DNA of 64,000 nucleotides from Olleya sediminilitoris (GCF_016785945.1 NZ_JAEMEF010000001.1:62001-126000); one strand, 5' to 3'; positions 8,853 through 18,615 are shown, counted from the first letter of the stretch. Program-made: numbers and translations. Notes: generated by a model from the letters alone, not told the origin.

Positions 8853-10496
8853 TTACCTTAATTTTTTATATAATTCTAACAAATTAAGGGTGGAAACGTC
8901 ATGATTATCAAAACTAGGGTTATTAAACTCTTTTAAAATTTTATTAGCTAATTGCTTCCCAAGCTCAACACCAAACTGATCGTAGCTATAAATATTCCAA
9001 ATAATACCTTGTACAAATATTTTATGCTCGTACATAGCTATTAGTTTTCCTAAACTTTCTGGTGTTAGTTGTTCTATAAAAATTGTATTTGTAGGTTTAT
9101 TACCTTCAAATACTTTAAAAGGAGTTAATTGTTTTATTTTTTCTGAAGAAATATTTTGAGATTCAAACTCAGCTTCAACCTCATCTTGAGTCTTACCGTT
9201 TAATAAAGCTTCAGTTTGCGCAAAAAAGTTAGACATTAACTTATCTTGGTGGTCTTGGTTACCATGTAGCGATTTTGCAAAACCAATAAAGTCTGCAGGA
9301 ATTAGTTTAGTCCCTTGGTGGATTAACTGAAAAAAAGCATGTTGAGAGTTTGTCCCTGGTTCTCCCCAAATAATAGTTCCGGTTTGATAGTCTATTTTTG
9401 TACCATTACGATCTACACTTTTTCCATTGCTTTCCATTATACCTTGTTGTAAATAAGTAGCAAACTGTGTTAAGTATTGTGTGTAAGGTATAACAGCTTC
9501 GCTTTCGGCCTTAAAAAAATTATTGTACCAAACACTAAGTAACGCTAATATTACTGGAATATTTTTATCAAAATCTTCTGTTTTAAAATGCGTATCCATT
9601 GCGTTGGCTCCAGATAATAATGCATCAAAATTTTTGAACCCTATAGATAAACTTATGGTTAATCCTACTGCACTCCAAAGTGAAAAACGTCCACCAACCC
9701 AATTCCACATTGGAAATATATTGTCTTGATCAATACCAAACGTTTTAACTTTTTCAATATTAGTGGATACTGCAACAAAATGTTTTGCAACATCTTCTTG
9801 TTTAGCGTGCTCTAAAAACCATGTTCTTATAGTATTGGCATTAGATAACGTTTCTTGAGTTGTAAAGGTTTTTGAAACTATTACAAATAATGTCGTTTCA
9901 GGGTTTAGTGTTTTTAATACTTCATTTACATGATCACCATCTACATTACTAACAAAATGTGTTGTTAAGTGATTTTTATAATATTGTAATGAGTCTACTA
10001 CCATAGCTGGTCCTAAATCGCTACCACCAATACCTATATTAACTATATCTGTAAATACTTTACCTGTAAAACCTTTAAGTTGACCTGAAATAATTTGATT
10101 TGAAAAGGTTTCAATTTTCTCTTTTACTTCAAAAATTTCTGGTATTACATTTTTCCCATTTACTAAAACGGTATCTGTTGCTTTAGCACGTAAAGCTGTA
10201 TGCAACACCTCTCTACCTTCTGTTTTATTGATTACTTCTCCTGAAAACTGTGCTTGTATAGCGTCTTTTAGTTTAGTTTCTTCAGCTAATTCTAAAAGAA
10301 GTGTAATCGTTTCTGAAGTTATTCTGTTTTTAGAATAATCTACATAAAAATCTTCCCAATTAATAGTCATTTGATTTGCTCTGTCTTTATTTTGAGCAAA
10401 TAACTCTTTCATTTTTAAATCTTTTGAAGCTTCAAAATGATCTTTTAATTTTTGCCAAGCTTTAGTGCTTGTTGGGTTGATTGATGGTAGTGTCAT
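8853..10496 (-). CDS. pgi: Glucose-6-phosphate isomerase
   Basis: 547 residues, the usual length of the large bacterial Pgi form. It interconverts glucose-6-phosphate and fructose-6-phosphate in the cytoplasm. Visible signatures are [14 protein letters not shown] (sugar-phosphate binding), [14 protein letters not shown], the PGI signature [24 protein letters not shown] with the catalytic Glu, and [20 protein letters not shown] with the catalytic His. Its first 35 bases overlap the end of the upstream M23 peptidase gene, and it is the last gene of the DUF3108-kynA-M23-pgi run. No strong terminator follows it; two weak inverted repeats lie at 8816-8859. Confidence 0.98.
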   Translation of the reverse strand: MTLPSINPTSTKAWQKLKDHFEASKDLKMKELFAQNKDRANQMTINWEDFYVDYSKNRITSETITLLLELAEETKLKDAIQAQFSGEVINKTEGREVLHTALRAKATDTVLVNGKNVIPEIFEVKEKIETFSNQIISGQLKGFTGKVFTDIVNIGIGGSDLGPAMVVDSLQYYKNHLTTHFVSNVDGDHVNEVLKTLNPETTLFVIVSKTFTTQETLSNANTIRTWFLEHAKQEDVAKHFVAVSTNIEKVKTFGIDQDNIFPMWNWVGGRFSLWSAVGLTISLSIGFKNFDALLSGANAMDTHFKTEDFDKNIPVILALLSVWYNNFFKAESEAVIPYTQYLTQFATYLQQGIMESNGKSVDRNGTKIDYQTGTIIWGEPGTNSQHAFFQLIHQGTKLIPADFIGFAKSLHGNQDHQDKLMSNFFAQTEALLNGKTQDEVEAEFESQNISSEKIKQLTPFKVFEGNKPTNTIFIEQLTPESLGKLIAMYEHKIFVQGIIWNIYSYDQFGVELGKQLANKILKEFNNPSFDNHDVSTLNLLELYKKLR

Positions 10497-11814
10497 GGTT
10501 AGTATATGTAATTAAATTTTCGGTACTGGTTTGTATATCTAAAATTTGCTCTTCTTCAATTGGAGAAACAAAATCTATTCCGTCTAATTGAATTTTAAGT
10601 GGTTCTATAAATTTTATGTACTCTGTTTTTAAACTGTCTGAAATAGGCTCAGCCTCTGGTAGTTTTTGCTTAAAGGGATCAACCTCTTTTCCGTTTTTCC
10701 AAAAACGATAACACACATGTGGACCAGACGTATTACCAGTCATACCAACATAACCAATTACATCACCTTGTTTTACAAAATCACCAACTTTAGCATTTCT
10801 TTTTTGCATATGAAAATACTTAGTTGTGTAAGTACTATTATGCTTAACTGCTACAAAATTACCTGCAGATTTACTGTAACGAGATTGTACTACAGTACCA
10901 TTTGCAGTAGCCCTAATTGGTGTCCCTACATTTGCAGCAAAATCTGTCCCTCTGTGTGGACGTACACGATTACCGTATAAAGCAATCCTACGATTTAAAT
11001 TGTATCTAGAAGAAATTCGCTTATACTCTACTGGTGCTTTTAAAAAAGCACGACGTAAATTTTTGGCGTCTTCAGAGAAGTAATCTTTTAGTCCTTTTAC
11101 GGTATCTGTTTCAAACTCGAAAGCATAAAATGGCTCTCCATTATGTTGGAAGTAGGCAGCCTTAATATTATCTATTCCTGCATATATACTGTCATCAATA
11201 TACTTTTCGGTATAAATAAGTTTGAATTTATCATTTTTTTGAAGCCTAAAAAAATCAATAGTCCACGCATATATGTCGGACATTTTATAAGCTAACAACA
11301 CACTTTTACCTTGTTTTGCTAAAGCTTCAGAAATATTAGATTCAATTACTCCTGAGACTTCCTTTTCTACAAATTTAATTGGCTTAGTGCTTGAGTAAGC
11401 ATGTATTGAATCTTGAAAGTTTATTACTACATAATCTGTTTTTGTAGGCTGGTAAATAAAACATTTAGGTTCTTGTAGCGAGTCATTAGAACACAATAAC
11501 GTATAAGGTTTACCTACTTGTAGACGTCTAATATCAAAACTATCTTTTGTTTGCTCTGCTATTTGGAAAATTTTAGAGTAATCTATTTGATTACGTTGAA
11601 GAATCTCTCCAAAACTATCTCCTTTTTTAATAGTATCACGTTTAACAACGTAGTCTTCTAGTTTGAAACCAAATTCATAAACTTCTTCTGGCTCTTCAAC
11701 TAATACTGTTTCAACTGGTTTTACTTTATCTTCTTTACAACTATATATTACTAATGTTAGTACAAGAAGTATTATACATTTTTGCCCCAATCTTGCAGTT
11801 CTTGTTTGCTCCAT
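10462..11814 (-). CDS. M23-family peptidase lipoprotein (peptidoglycan endopeptidase-like)
   Basis: I start the gene at the ATG at 11814 (450 residues), which places a lipoprotein signal directly at the N-terminus: [10 protein letters not shown], a hydrophobic core, then VIYSC. An ATG at 11868 would add 18 residues before the signal and deepen the overlap with kynA. A LysM/OapA-like region (about 60-110: [19 protein letters not shown]) is followed by a domain like other flavobacterial NlpD/M23 proteins, and then the LytM domain at about 280-380. Zinc ligands His287 and Asp291 (HRGTD) are clear. The usual final HxH motif reads HVC (His366-Cys368), so the third ligand would be Cys. It overlaps kynA by 43 bases and pgi by 35. 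Expected role is periplasmic cell-wall remodelling. Confidence 0.88.
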   Translation of the reverse strand: MEQTRTARLGQKCIILLVLTLVIYSCKEDKVKPVETVLVEEPEEVYEFGFKLEDYVVKRDTIKKGDSFGEILQRNQIDYSKIFQIAEQTKDSFDIRRLQVGKPYTLLCSNDSLQEPKCFIYQPTKTDYVVINFQDSIHAYSSTKPIKFVEKEVSGVIESNISEALAKQGKSVLLAYKMSDIYAWTIDFFRLQKNDKFKLIYTEKYIDDSIYAGIDNIKAAYFQHNGEPFYAFEFETDTVKGLKDYFSEDAKNLRRAFLKAPVEYKRISSRYNLNRRIALYGNRVRPHRGTDFAANVGTPIRATANGTVVQSRYSKSAGNFVAVKHNSTYTTKYFHMQKRNAKVGDFVKQGDVIGYVGMTGNTSGPHVCYRFWKNGKEVDPFKQKLPEAEPISDSLKTEYIKFIEPLKIQLDGIDFVSPIEEEQILDIQTSTENLITYTNHDTTINQPNKH

Positions 11815-12695
11815 AAGTCTGGAAAAAATATTCGTCTTTGATATTTTGGATGCATATATTTTACCCATTCGCTTCCTCCTGTTGCTTCTGCAGTTTTACC
11901 ACCTATATTTAGGTAATGATTTGCTGTGTTATAATGAGCCATTACCCAAGTAATATTTACTGTGTAATCGTAATGACGCATTGCTTTAATTAAATCTTGA
12001 TCTTCTCTAACCTCTTGTGGCAATCCTTTAAAAATAGTCCACAAATTATGTGTGTTATAGAATTCTGCAAATCTAATAAATTCGTCTTTGTATTTGTCCT
12101 CAAAAACTGTTAATGTATAGCTTTTTTTACCGGTTTTGTAGTCTTTACCTGCAGCTTGCCAATATAAATGTTCAAAAGCGTGTTCAAAAGACGTATTTCT
12201 ATCAATAGTATCTCTAAATCTATTGTCTATTAAATTGATTAATTCGGTTGAGGCAAATTCAATTTTTCTGTATTGAGCCGACTGAAACCCACTTGCTGGA
12301 GTCAATGTACTTCTAAATTTATTGTATTGCTCTACATCCATTCCGTCTTTCATGACAGTAAATGAAGAGGTTAACACATCAAAATAACGACTAATTCTCA
12401 TGATTTTAGTTTCAAAAAAAGATGCTGAAATATTATCTTGTTTAGCAACTTGATCTATTTCCCATAAAATCATTTTAAACAACAACTCATTGACTTGATG
12501 GTACATTAAAAACACCATCTCATCTGGTAAAGTTGTACGCTGTACTTGTAAATTTAAAAGTGCATCCGTCTGAATATAATCCCAATAATCAATGGGTTTA
12601 CTATGCAACAAACCATCTAAATGTGTATTTACATTTTGGTCTAATGCATTGTATTTATCTGTCAATTGGTCTGTTATATTCTTATCTATACTCAT
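11772..12695 (-). CDS. kynA: Tryptophan 2,3-dioxygenase family protein
   Basis: 307 residues, all-helical haem dioxygenase of the TDO family, which opens the indole ring of L-tryptophan to N-formylkynurenine. Recognisable blocks are MVFLMYHQVNELLFKM (substrate and haem pocket), GFQSAQYRKIEF (the GFQS motif), HLYWQAAGKDY, HYDYTVNITWVMAHYNTANHYL with the region of the proximal haem His, TGGSEWVKYMHP (carboxylate binding) and FFPDLWS. No kynureninase or formamidase gene is adjacent. It follows the DUF3108 gene by 7 bases and overlaps the M23 gene, so it is in an operon. hppD and hmgA just upstream make the region rich in aromatic catabolism. Confidence 0.93.
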   Translation of the reverse strand: MSIDKNITDQLTDKYNALDQNVNTHLDGLLHSKPIDYWDYIQTDALLNLQVQRTTLPDEMVFLMYHQVNELLFKMILWEIDQVAKQDNISASFFETKIMRISRYFDVLTSSFTVMKDGMDVEQYNKFRSTLTPASGFQSAQYRKIEFASTELINLIDNRFRDTIDRNTSFEHAFEHLYWQAAGKDYKTGKKSYTLTVFEDKYKDEFIRFAEFYNTHNLWTIFKGLPQEVREDQDLIKAMRHYDYTVNITWVMAHYNTANHYLNIGGKTAEATGGSEWVKYMHPKYQRRIFFPDLWSKQELQDWGKNV

Positions 12696-12702
12696 TATGT
12701 AA

Positions 12703-13485
12703 TTAATCTACTATAATTTTAAAGCTATGCTTTAAACCCTTGTATGCCTCTAGATCTGCTCTTAAAGACCCAACTGCTAAATCTGCTTTTATACGTAAAG
12801 GTATTTTATTTTTGTCATTAGACACCCAAAGGGTTAAACTTTCTTCTTCTTTAAATACACGACCTGCCATTACGTATGGTCTAAACATCAAAGTTTCAAC
12901 GGTTCCGAAATTAGTCTCTAGATTTTCTTTTCCAAGGTATTTAAGTTTAAACCCATAGTTTTCTTCATCAAAAAACATATCTAATTTAATCTCATCACCT
13001 TTACTTAATGTTCTTGTGTCTAACTTATTTCTAAGATAATAAAAAGTAGACACCATGTCTTGTACCTTATCTTTTGTTGTTAGAGTCTTTTTAGTATCAT
13101 GCTTTTTGTTATACACTAAAGCTGTTTTATTAGATTGATTAAAATCAATTTCGATATTCTTTTTATGACCACCTTCGTTAATTTTTCTTATAAATTTATA
13201 AGGTAATATGGTTTGTTTGTCAAAATAACTTTCATAACGATCTTCTACTTTAAAAAACCATTTTATCATACCTGTTGTCCAGCCTTTTCCAACTACATGA
13301 AATACCGGCTTACCATTTAAAGTCGTTTCTTTCACCTGCAATGTTGCATTACCAGCTTTTAAAAACCCACTGTAACTCATTTTAAACTTAAACCATTCGC
13401 CAGTTTTAAAAGCAGGTTCTTGTTGAACCGCAAAAGAGACACTTGCTGTAAATAATGCTAATATTATTAGTATTTGTTTTTTCAT
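12703..13485 (-). CDS. Exported DUF3108 domain protein
   Basis: 260 residues with a signal peptide ending at VSFAVQ (about residue 20). The body is beta-rich with the DUF3108 pattern: GEWFKFKMSYSGFLKAGNATLQV at the start, FKVEDRYESYFD, and TLWVSNDKNKIPLRIKADLAVGSLRADLEAY near the end. Members are periplasmic or envelope proteins of unknown function, found near LPS or lipoprotein genes in some genomes. It is the first gene of the unit that continues into kynA, the M23 peptidase and pgi, preceded by a -7 element and an imperfect palindrome. Confidence 0.88.
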   Translation of the reverse strand: MKKQILIILALFTASVSFAVQQEPAFKTGEWFKFKMSYSGFLKAGNATLQVKETTLNGKPVFHVVGKGWTTGMIKWFFKVEDRYESYFDKQTILPYKFIRKINEGGHKKNIEIDFNQSNKTALVYNKKHDTKKTLTTKDKVQDMVSTFYYLRNKLDTRTLSKGDEIKLDMFFDEENYGFKLKYLGKENLETNFGTVETLMFRPYVMAGRVFKEEESLTLWVSNDKNKIPLRIKADLAVGSLRADLEAYKGLKHSFKIIVD

Positions 13486-13500
13486 AACTCATGTAATTAT

Positions 13501-13522
13501 ATAGCTATTTGCAAACAGCTAT
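13501..13522. promoter_or_regulatory. Imperfect 22-bp palindrome upstream of the DUF3108-kynA-M23-pgi unit
   Basis: Arms ATAGCT/AGCTAT flank a central TTTGCAAA; only one base pair of the 22-bp dyad is unmatched. It lies 16 bases before the ATG and downstream of the -7 element at 13557, so it would be in the 5' untranslated region. It could be an operator or an mRNA hairpin over the start region. Confidence 0.5.
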
Positions 13523-13556
13523 GGATTGTTTAAAACTTAGATTACAATTACTATTC

Positions 13557-13564
13557 CAAAAATA
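13557..13564 (-). promoter_or_regulatory. Candidate -7 element (TATTTTTG) for the DUF3108-kynA-M23-pgi unit
   Basis: Exact TAnnTTTG match on the minus strand, 72 bases before the ATG at 13485 and just past the hppD terminator, where a new promoter is expected. Confidence 0.45.
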
Positions 13565-13577
13565 TAAAACAAAAAAA

Positions 13578-13600
13578 TGCCATCTTAATATTTGATGGCA
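13578..13600 (-). terminator. Rho-independent terminator of hppD
   Basis: Stem TGCCATC/GATGGCA extended by flanking A/T runs, with seven T following on the minus strand. It lies 28 bases beyond the hppD stop. Confidence 0.9.
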
Positions 13601-13627
13601 TTTTTTTGTTATTAAATTATGAATTCC

Positions 13628-14791
13628 TTAAAGCGTACCTCTTTTAGCTTGTTCTCTTTCAATAGATTCAAACAATGCTTTAAAGTTACCTGCACCAAAA
13701 CCACGTGCTCCCATACGTTGTATTATCTCAAAAAATAAAGTTGGTCTATCTTCAACTGGTTTTGTAAAAATTTGAAGTAAATATCCTTCTTCATCAGCAT
13801 CAATCATAATACCTAAACTTTTCAGTTTTTCGATATCTTCTTTTAACTCATGACTAAACTCTTCTAGCCTACCAGGTACAGACGTATAATACTCGTCTGG
13901 AGGTGTAGATAAAAATTCAACTCCGTTTGCTCTTAATTGAGACACTGTTTTTAAGATATCATCTGTAGCAACAGCAATGTGCTGTACTCCTGCACCTTCA
14001 TAAAAATCTAAATACTCTTCAATTTGAGAACGTTTTTTACCTTCAGCTGGTTCATTAATTGGAAATTTAATTCGTCCGTTTCCGTTGGACATTACTTTAC
14101 TCATTAAAGCTGAATATTCAGTATGTATTTGCTTATCGTCAAATGACAAAAAGTTTTCAAATCCCATAACATCTTCGTACCATTTTACCCAAACATCCAT
14201 TTGGTTCCAGCCAACGTTACCAACCATATGATCAATGTATTTTAAACCTGCAGTTGGTGGATTATAATCTGATTCCCATTTTTGAAATCCTGGTAAAAAA
14301 GCACCTTTATAATTTTTACGCTCTACAAACATGTGTACCGTTTCTCCATAAGTATAGATTCCTGCTCTTACAACCTCACCATGCTCGTCAGACTCTACAG
14401 TTGGTTCCATATAAGATTTTGCTCCTCTTGAGGTTGTTTCTTCATATGCTTTTCTTGCATCTTCAACCCATAACGCTACAACTTTGACACCATCACCATG
14501 TTTTACAATATGGTCGTTTATTGGTGACTTACTATTTAAAGGCGTTGTAAGCATTAACTTAATTTTATCCTGAGTTAAGACATAGCTTACCTGATCTGTA
14601 GATCCTGTTTCAAGACCTTTGTAGGCATGTGACTGAAACCCAAAAGCTGTTTTATAAAAGTGAGCTGCTTGTTTTGCATTACCAACATAAAACTCGACAT
14701 AATCGGTCCCTAAAAGTGGTAAAAAATCTTGTGCACCTTCAAATATTTTTTCTAAACCGTAGTTTACTGATTCAATTTCTTTTTTACTCAT
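13628..14791 (-). CDS. hppD: 4-hydroxyphenylpyruvate dioxygenase
   Basis: 387 residues from the ATG at 14791 (MSKKEIESVNYG). An in-frame TTG at 14812 would add seven residues but has no support. The enzyme converts 4-hydroxyphenylpyruvate to homogentisate, the substrate of HmgA encoded immediately upstream. Two vicinal-oxygen-chelate domains are visible. The iron-binding residues lie in YIDHMVGNV (His), GVQHIAVATDD (His) and LFFEIIQRMGARGFG (Glu), the last also being the conserved C-terminal helix motif. Length is normal. It ends at a strong terminator, 65 bases after hmgA begins the unit. Confidence 0.97.
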   Translation of the reverse strand: MSKKEIESVNYGLEKIFEGAQDFLPLLGTDYVEFYVGNAKQAAHFYKTAFGFQSHAYKGLETGSTDQVSYVLTQDKIKLMLTTPLNSKSPINDHIVKHGDGVKVVALWVEDARKAYEETTSRGAKSYMEPTVESDEHGEVVRAGIYTYGETVHMFVERKNYKGAFLPGFQKWESDYNPPTAGLKYIDHMVGNVGWNQMDVWVKWYEDVMGFENFLSFDDKQIHTEYSALMSKVMSNGNGRIKFPINEPAEGKKRSQIEEYLDFYEGAGVQHIAVATDDILKTVSQLRANGVEFLSTPPDEYYTSVPGRLEEFSHELKEDIEKLKSLGIMIDADEEGYLLQIFTKPVEDRPTLFFEIIQRMGARGFGAGNFKALFESIEREQAKRGTL

Positions 14792-14810
14792 AATAAGTAT
14801 ATATTTTGAC

Positions 14811-14826
14811 AACCACTGTTGTGGTT
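14811..14826. promoter_or_regulatory. Short dyad between hmgA and hppD
   Basis: Perfect 6-bp arms AACCAC/GTGGTT with a 4-base loop, 20 bases before the hppD ATG. It could be an operator half-site pair or an mRNA hairpin. Nothing else supports a role. Confidence 0.3.
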
Positions 14827-14877
14827 AATTTTGTTTTTAATAATAAATAGTTTATCACTTTCGTGGAAATAAAAGCC

Positions 14878-16035
14878 TTACTCTAACCAAGATTTAAAGT
14901 AATCTTCATCTGCAATTTTCAAAGCCTCCTCAGTAACCATTAATGGTTTAAACGTATCAACCATTACTGCTAACTCGTTTGTTTTAACTTTACCTATACT
15001 ACGCTCTGTTGCTCCTGGATGTGGACCATGAGGTATTCCTGCAGGATGCAAGGATATGTGACCTGCATCAATATCGTTACGTGACATAAAATCTCCGTCT
15101 ACATAATATAACACCTCATCACTATCTATATTGCTGTGATTGTAAGGCGCAGGAATACTGTCTGGATGATAGTCATATAACCTTGGTACAAAACTACATA
15201 CAACAAAGGCATCTGTTTCAAAAGTTTGATGCACTGGTGGTGGTTGGTGAATACGACCTGTTATGGGCTCAAAATCATGTATTGAAAATGCATAAGGATA
15301 ATTATACCCATCATAACCAACTACATCAAAAGGATGTGTTGCATACACCATTTCAAAAATATCGTCTTGCTTTTTGACTTTTATTAAAAAGTCTCCTTTT
15401 TGATTGTGTGTCTCTAGCTCTTGTGGTTGTCTTAAATCACGCTCGCAAAATGGAGAGTGCTCTAGCAATTGACCAAACCAATTGCGGTAACGCTTTGGTG
15501 TGTAAATTGGTCTTTTAGACTCGACAATAAATAACCTATTGTCTTCTGTGTCAAAATCCATTTTATAAATCACACCTCTTGGGACTAATAAATAGTCTCC
15601 ATATTTGAAGTCTAAATTACCTAAATGTGTACGTAACTTACCTGTCCCTTTATGAACAAAAATAAGCTCGTCTGCATCTGTGTTTTTATAAAAATAATCT
15701 TTTGTTGATTGTTTTGGTGCTGCCAAAATAATACTACAATCGCTATTTATTAATACAGTTTTACGCGACTCTAAATAATCGTTTTCTGGTTTTACTTGAA
15801 ACCCTTTTAAGCGATAGGATTGTATATGGTTTTTTTTAGCAATTTTTGGTGCTACACTGTATTGTTTTTTTATAGCTTTAACTTGTGTTGGTCTATGCTC
15901 ATGATATGAGTTTGTAGACATACCGTCAAAACCTATGGTACCAAATAACTGCTCTGCATACAGGGAACCGTCTGGTTTTCTGAATTGTGTGTGTCTTTTT
16001 GGTGGAATGTTTCCTAGTTTATGATAAAATGGCAT
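14878..16035 (-). CDS. hmgA: Homogentisate 1,2-dioxygenase
   Basis: 385 residues, the shorter bacterial HGO form. It opens the ring of homogentisate to maleylacetoacetate in tyrosine and phenylalanine breakdown. The cupin core is visible (HKGTGKLRTHLGNLDF, GDYLLVPRGVIY). Iron ligands are in HSNIDSDEVLYYVDG (His and Glu) and GIPHGPHPGATE (His). PPPVHQTFETDAFVVCSF is also conserved in the family. It is first of the hmgA-hppD pair. No maleylacetoacetate isomerase or fumarylacetoacetase lies in the window, so the rest of the pathway is elsewhere. Confidence 0.96.
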   Translation of the reverse strand: MPFYHKLGNIPPKRHTQFRKPDGSLYAEQLFGTIGFDGMSTNSYHEHRPTQVKAIKKQYSVAPKIAKKNHIQSYRLKGFQVKPENDYLESRKTVLINSDCSIILAAPKQSTKDYFYKNTDADELIFVHKGTGKLRTHLGNLDFKYGDYLLVPRGVIYKMDFDTEDNRLFIVESKRPIYTPKRYRNWFGQLLEHSPFCERDLRQPQELETHNQKGDFLIKVKKQDDIFEMVYATHPFDVVGYDGYNYPYAFSIHDFEPITGRIHQPPPVHQTFETDAFVVCSFVPRLYDYHPDSIPAPYNHSNIDSDEVLYYVDGDFMSRNDIDAGHISLHPAGIPHGPHPGATERSIGKVKTNELAVMVDTFKPLMVTEEALKIADEDYFKSWLE

Positions 16036-16371
16036 TTTTTTGAATTTTTAAATTGAAAAAATAACGTCTAAGAATTTTGTGACGCTTTACTAAATGCTTA
16101 ACAAGGAAGATGGATCATTCTGGATTACGCTTAATCAAGAATTTTAAATGAGATAATAAATCGCTCCAAATTGTCTTCATAATCTAACAAATATCGTAAA
16201 TTTTTACGAGTATAGAAAAGGTTTTAACTTTGTTTACTAGTCCATTCGTCTTGCCCTGCGTTAAGGGTAGTAATGGCATCCTTTTTTTGCTTCCATATAA
16301 GGCAAAAAAAGATATAATGGATAACCTGATTACCTGTAATACCCTAAAAGTATTACAGGTAAAACGCCCAA
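16036..16371. other. Gene-free 336-bp spacer with two perfect hairpins
   Basis: Between the patatin gene and hmgA I see no convincing gene. There are two perfect inverted repeats: 16281-16311 (arms CTTTTTTTGC/GCAAAAAAAG, 11-base loop) and 16331-16361 (arms TACCTGTAATAC/GTATTACAGGTA, 7-base loop). The second lies 10 bases past the patatin stop and may help end that transcript, although no T run follows. One minus-strand frame (TTG start near 16381, 65 residues) is open across the region, but it is not credible as a gene. The hmgA promoter must be here, but no exact TAnnTTTG was found on the minus strand. Confidence 0.6.
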
Positions 16372-18615
16372 TTAAAACCAATACCCTAAATTAAAAAACC
16401 AATAACTTTGTTTGGTATCTGGTGAGTATGAGTATTTAGCCTCGATTGGACCAAGAAAAGACTCTAATGAATAACCTAAAGCAAATCCTGAATAATCTGG
16501 TAACGAAAACCAATCTGTTGAATCAAACATCCTATCTTCAACGTTTGCAAAATTTGCCGAAAATATCAAATGGTTTTTTGGCAGGAAATGATAATCTAAA
16601 TCTATCCTTGATTTTAAATATGAATCTGCTGATATACTTAAAAAATCATAGCCATAAAATGGTTTAAAATTATTGATAAAATTATTTCCGTATCCTCCTA
16701 AAACAAAATCTAAAAATTGGTTGGCTTTTGGGTTTATTTTAAACCCTCCGTCTGTGGTAATATTTAGAGACAATTTATCTGTTGCTTTGAAAGCGTAACC
16801 TAGCTCTGCCTTTAGGATTGTAAAAGGAGAGAATGAGCTTGAAAAATCTGTTGAATACAGATAATAGTTTCCTTCTGCAGAGAAAAACATCCCGTTGGTT
16901 GGAAAGTACTTACTGTCATAGGTATCAAACTTTAAGGCTCCGAACAGACTGACGTAATTACTGTTTTCAAAAACGGTTTCGGTTTGATTATCTGAGGATA
17001 GAATGGTTTCTGTTGTTACTTTTAACTTTTTATGCTCAACACCTAATGATAATGCTAAGTCATTACGAAACAGGGTTTGTACATAAAATTGGGTGTTAAA
17101 ATCTGAGAGCTCAGCATCTATTTTGTTTAATCCTGACGATAAACTTTCAGTAGGTGTTAAAAAAGCGTCTGCAACAACACCTTGATTAAACTCGTTATAC
17201 CTTGATTTTAAACCGACACTCCAATAAATACCTTTATCGATAAAATAATCAAAATTATATCTTACATGGTCACCAATAATTAAATCTAAGGAAGCGACAT
17301 CGTTTTTTAGTAAAAATCTGTTTTTTGTGATGTTTGCTAAAATGGCACTTTTGTATAGATCATCATAATGCAATCCTAGCTTTAAAAATGTTGTTTTTTT
17401 AGTTTCGGTAACTTTTGTGACTAACTTATAAGCATTGCCTTGTTCTGGTTTAAGCTCGTAAAAAAAGCTGTCAAAATTATTAGTACCAACAATATTATTT
17501 GTGCCTTCAAATAAATCTTTATATGCTATTTTACTGTATGGTCTGATTTTAAGCTTACCTAAAATATAGGATCTTGTGTACCTTTCCATACCATGTGTTT
17601 CTATATAATTTATTTGTAAACTATCTGGTGTGTTTGCTACATGTTTTTTAGATGGCTTAGTATGTTGCTTAGATTGTAATTGCTTTAAGTCTTCAATATT
17701 CTGCATTGCTGCTTTAAGACCATTTTCTATAATTTGACGACCATCATCAAAGGATACAACTGTAAATTTAGTGATATCTGGTTTGATATAAATATCAGTC
17801 TTTTTAGACTTTTTTTTCATATCATTGATGGTTCTAAAATTATTTATTTGAAATAAAATTTGAGGTGCCGAAGACAGATCTGTACGATTAGCTAATCCAT
17901 CTTGGACATCTACACCAATAATTACATCTACGCCTTTTTCTTTTAATTCTTTTAATGGATAATTATTTACTACTCCTCCATCTATTAATAAATCCTCGTC
18001 AATTTCTACTGGCTTAAACAACGAAGGAAAGGTTCCGCTTGCCCTAACTGCTTGTGGTAAATTACCTTCGTCTAAAATTACTTGTTGACCTGTTTCTACG
18101 TTTGTTGCAATACAGAAAAAAGGGATAGGTAATTTAGAAAAATCATTTTGGTCACTAACATGCAGCATTAACTTAGTTAATAAGTTAAATATGTTTTGAC
18201 CTTTAGACAATGCAGATGGAAGTTTTACTTTTAAATGATCAAAAGGGAGCGTTATTGCATAGCGCTCTGAAATTTCTCTTTCATAAGTTGATTTAGCTGA
18301 TCTTGGTATATTATCGCTAATAAGATCGTCAAAATTAACTGTTTTAAAAATCGAATCTAATTGCTTTCCTGAATAGCCCGAAGCATATAAAGACCCTATG
18401 ATTGCTCCCATACTTGTACCTGCAACATAATCTACTTTTATATCTAAACTATCTATAACTTTTAGCACACCTATGTGAGCAAAACCTTTAGCTCCACCAC
18501 CACTTAATACCAATCCTACTTTAGGGTTTACTGGTATACTGTCCATTTTTTGCTGTGCATTAATTGTGTTAAATACAGTCAAACAGATTACAATAATTAT
18601 TAGGTATTGTTTCAT
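16372..18615 (-). CDS. Patatin-like phospholipase with POTRA-like and outer-membrane barrel domains (type Vd-like)
   Basis: 747 residues. Signal peptide ends at INAQQ. The patatin domain (about 30-230) has the oxyanion GGGAKG (39-44), the nucleophile Ser68 in GTSMG, and the partner Asp212 in DGGVVNNYPL. A POTRA-like module follows at about 335-405 (YIETHGMERYTRSYILGKLKI), then a BamA/D15-type barrel from about 410 ending FFNLGYWF with a terminal aromatic. This order (signal, lipase, POTRA, barrel) is that of PlpD/FplA proteins, which carry their own passenger lipase to the surface. Its ATG overlaps the uvrC stop by four bases, so it is translationally coupled to uvrC. Confidence 0.93.
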   Translation of the reverse strand: MKQYLIIIVICLTVFNTINAQQKMDSIPVNPKVGLVLSGGGAKGFAHIGVLKVIDSLDIKVDYVAGTSMGAIIGSLYASGYSGKQLDSIFKTVNFDDLISDNIPRSAKSTYEREISERYAITLPFDHLKVKLPSALSKGQNIFNLLTKLMLHVSDQNDFSKLPIPFFCIATNVETGQQVILDEGNLPQAVRASGTFPSLFKPVEIDEDLLIDGGVVNNYPLKELKEKGVDVIIGVDVQDGLANRTDLSSAPQILFQINNFRTINDMKKKSKKTDIYIKPDITKFTVVSFDDGRQIIENGLKAAMQNIEDLKQLQSKQHTKPSKKHVANTPDSLQINYIETHGMERYTRSYILGKLKIRPYSKIAYKDLFEGTNNIVGTNNFDSFFYELKPEQGNAYKLVTKVTETKKTTFLKLGLHYDDLYKSAILANITKNRFLLKNDVASLDLIIGDHVRYNFDYFIDKGIYWSVGLKSRYNEFNQGVVADAFLTPTESLSSGLNKIDAELSDFNTQFYVQTLFRNDLALSLGVEHKKLKVTTETILSSDNQTETVFENSNYVSLFGALKFDTYDSKYFPTNGMFFSAEGNYYLYSTDFSSSFSPFTILKAELGYAFKATDKLSLNITTDGGFKINPKANQFLDFVLGGYGNNFINNFKPFYGYDFLSISADSYLKSRIDLDYHFLPKNHLIFSANFANVEDRMFDSTDWFSLPDYSGFALGYSLESFLGPIEAKYSYSPDTKQSYWFFNLGYWF

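Noticed and set aside
16184-16381. 65-codon minus-strand frame in the spacer between the patatin gene and hmgA
   Set aside because: It needs a TTG start overlapping the patatin stop region, has no signal or domain, and covers two strong hairpins; more likely intergenic sequence or an element remnant.
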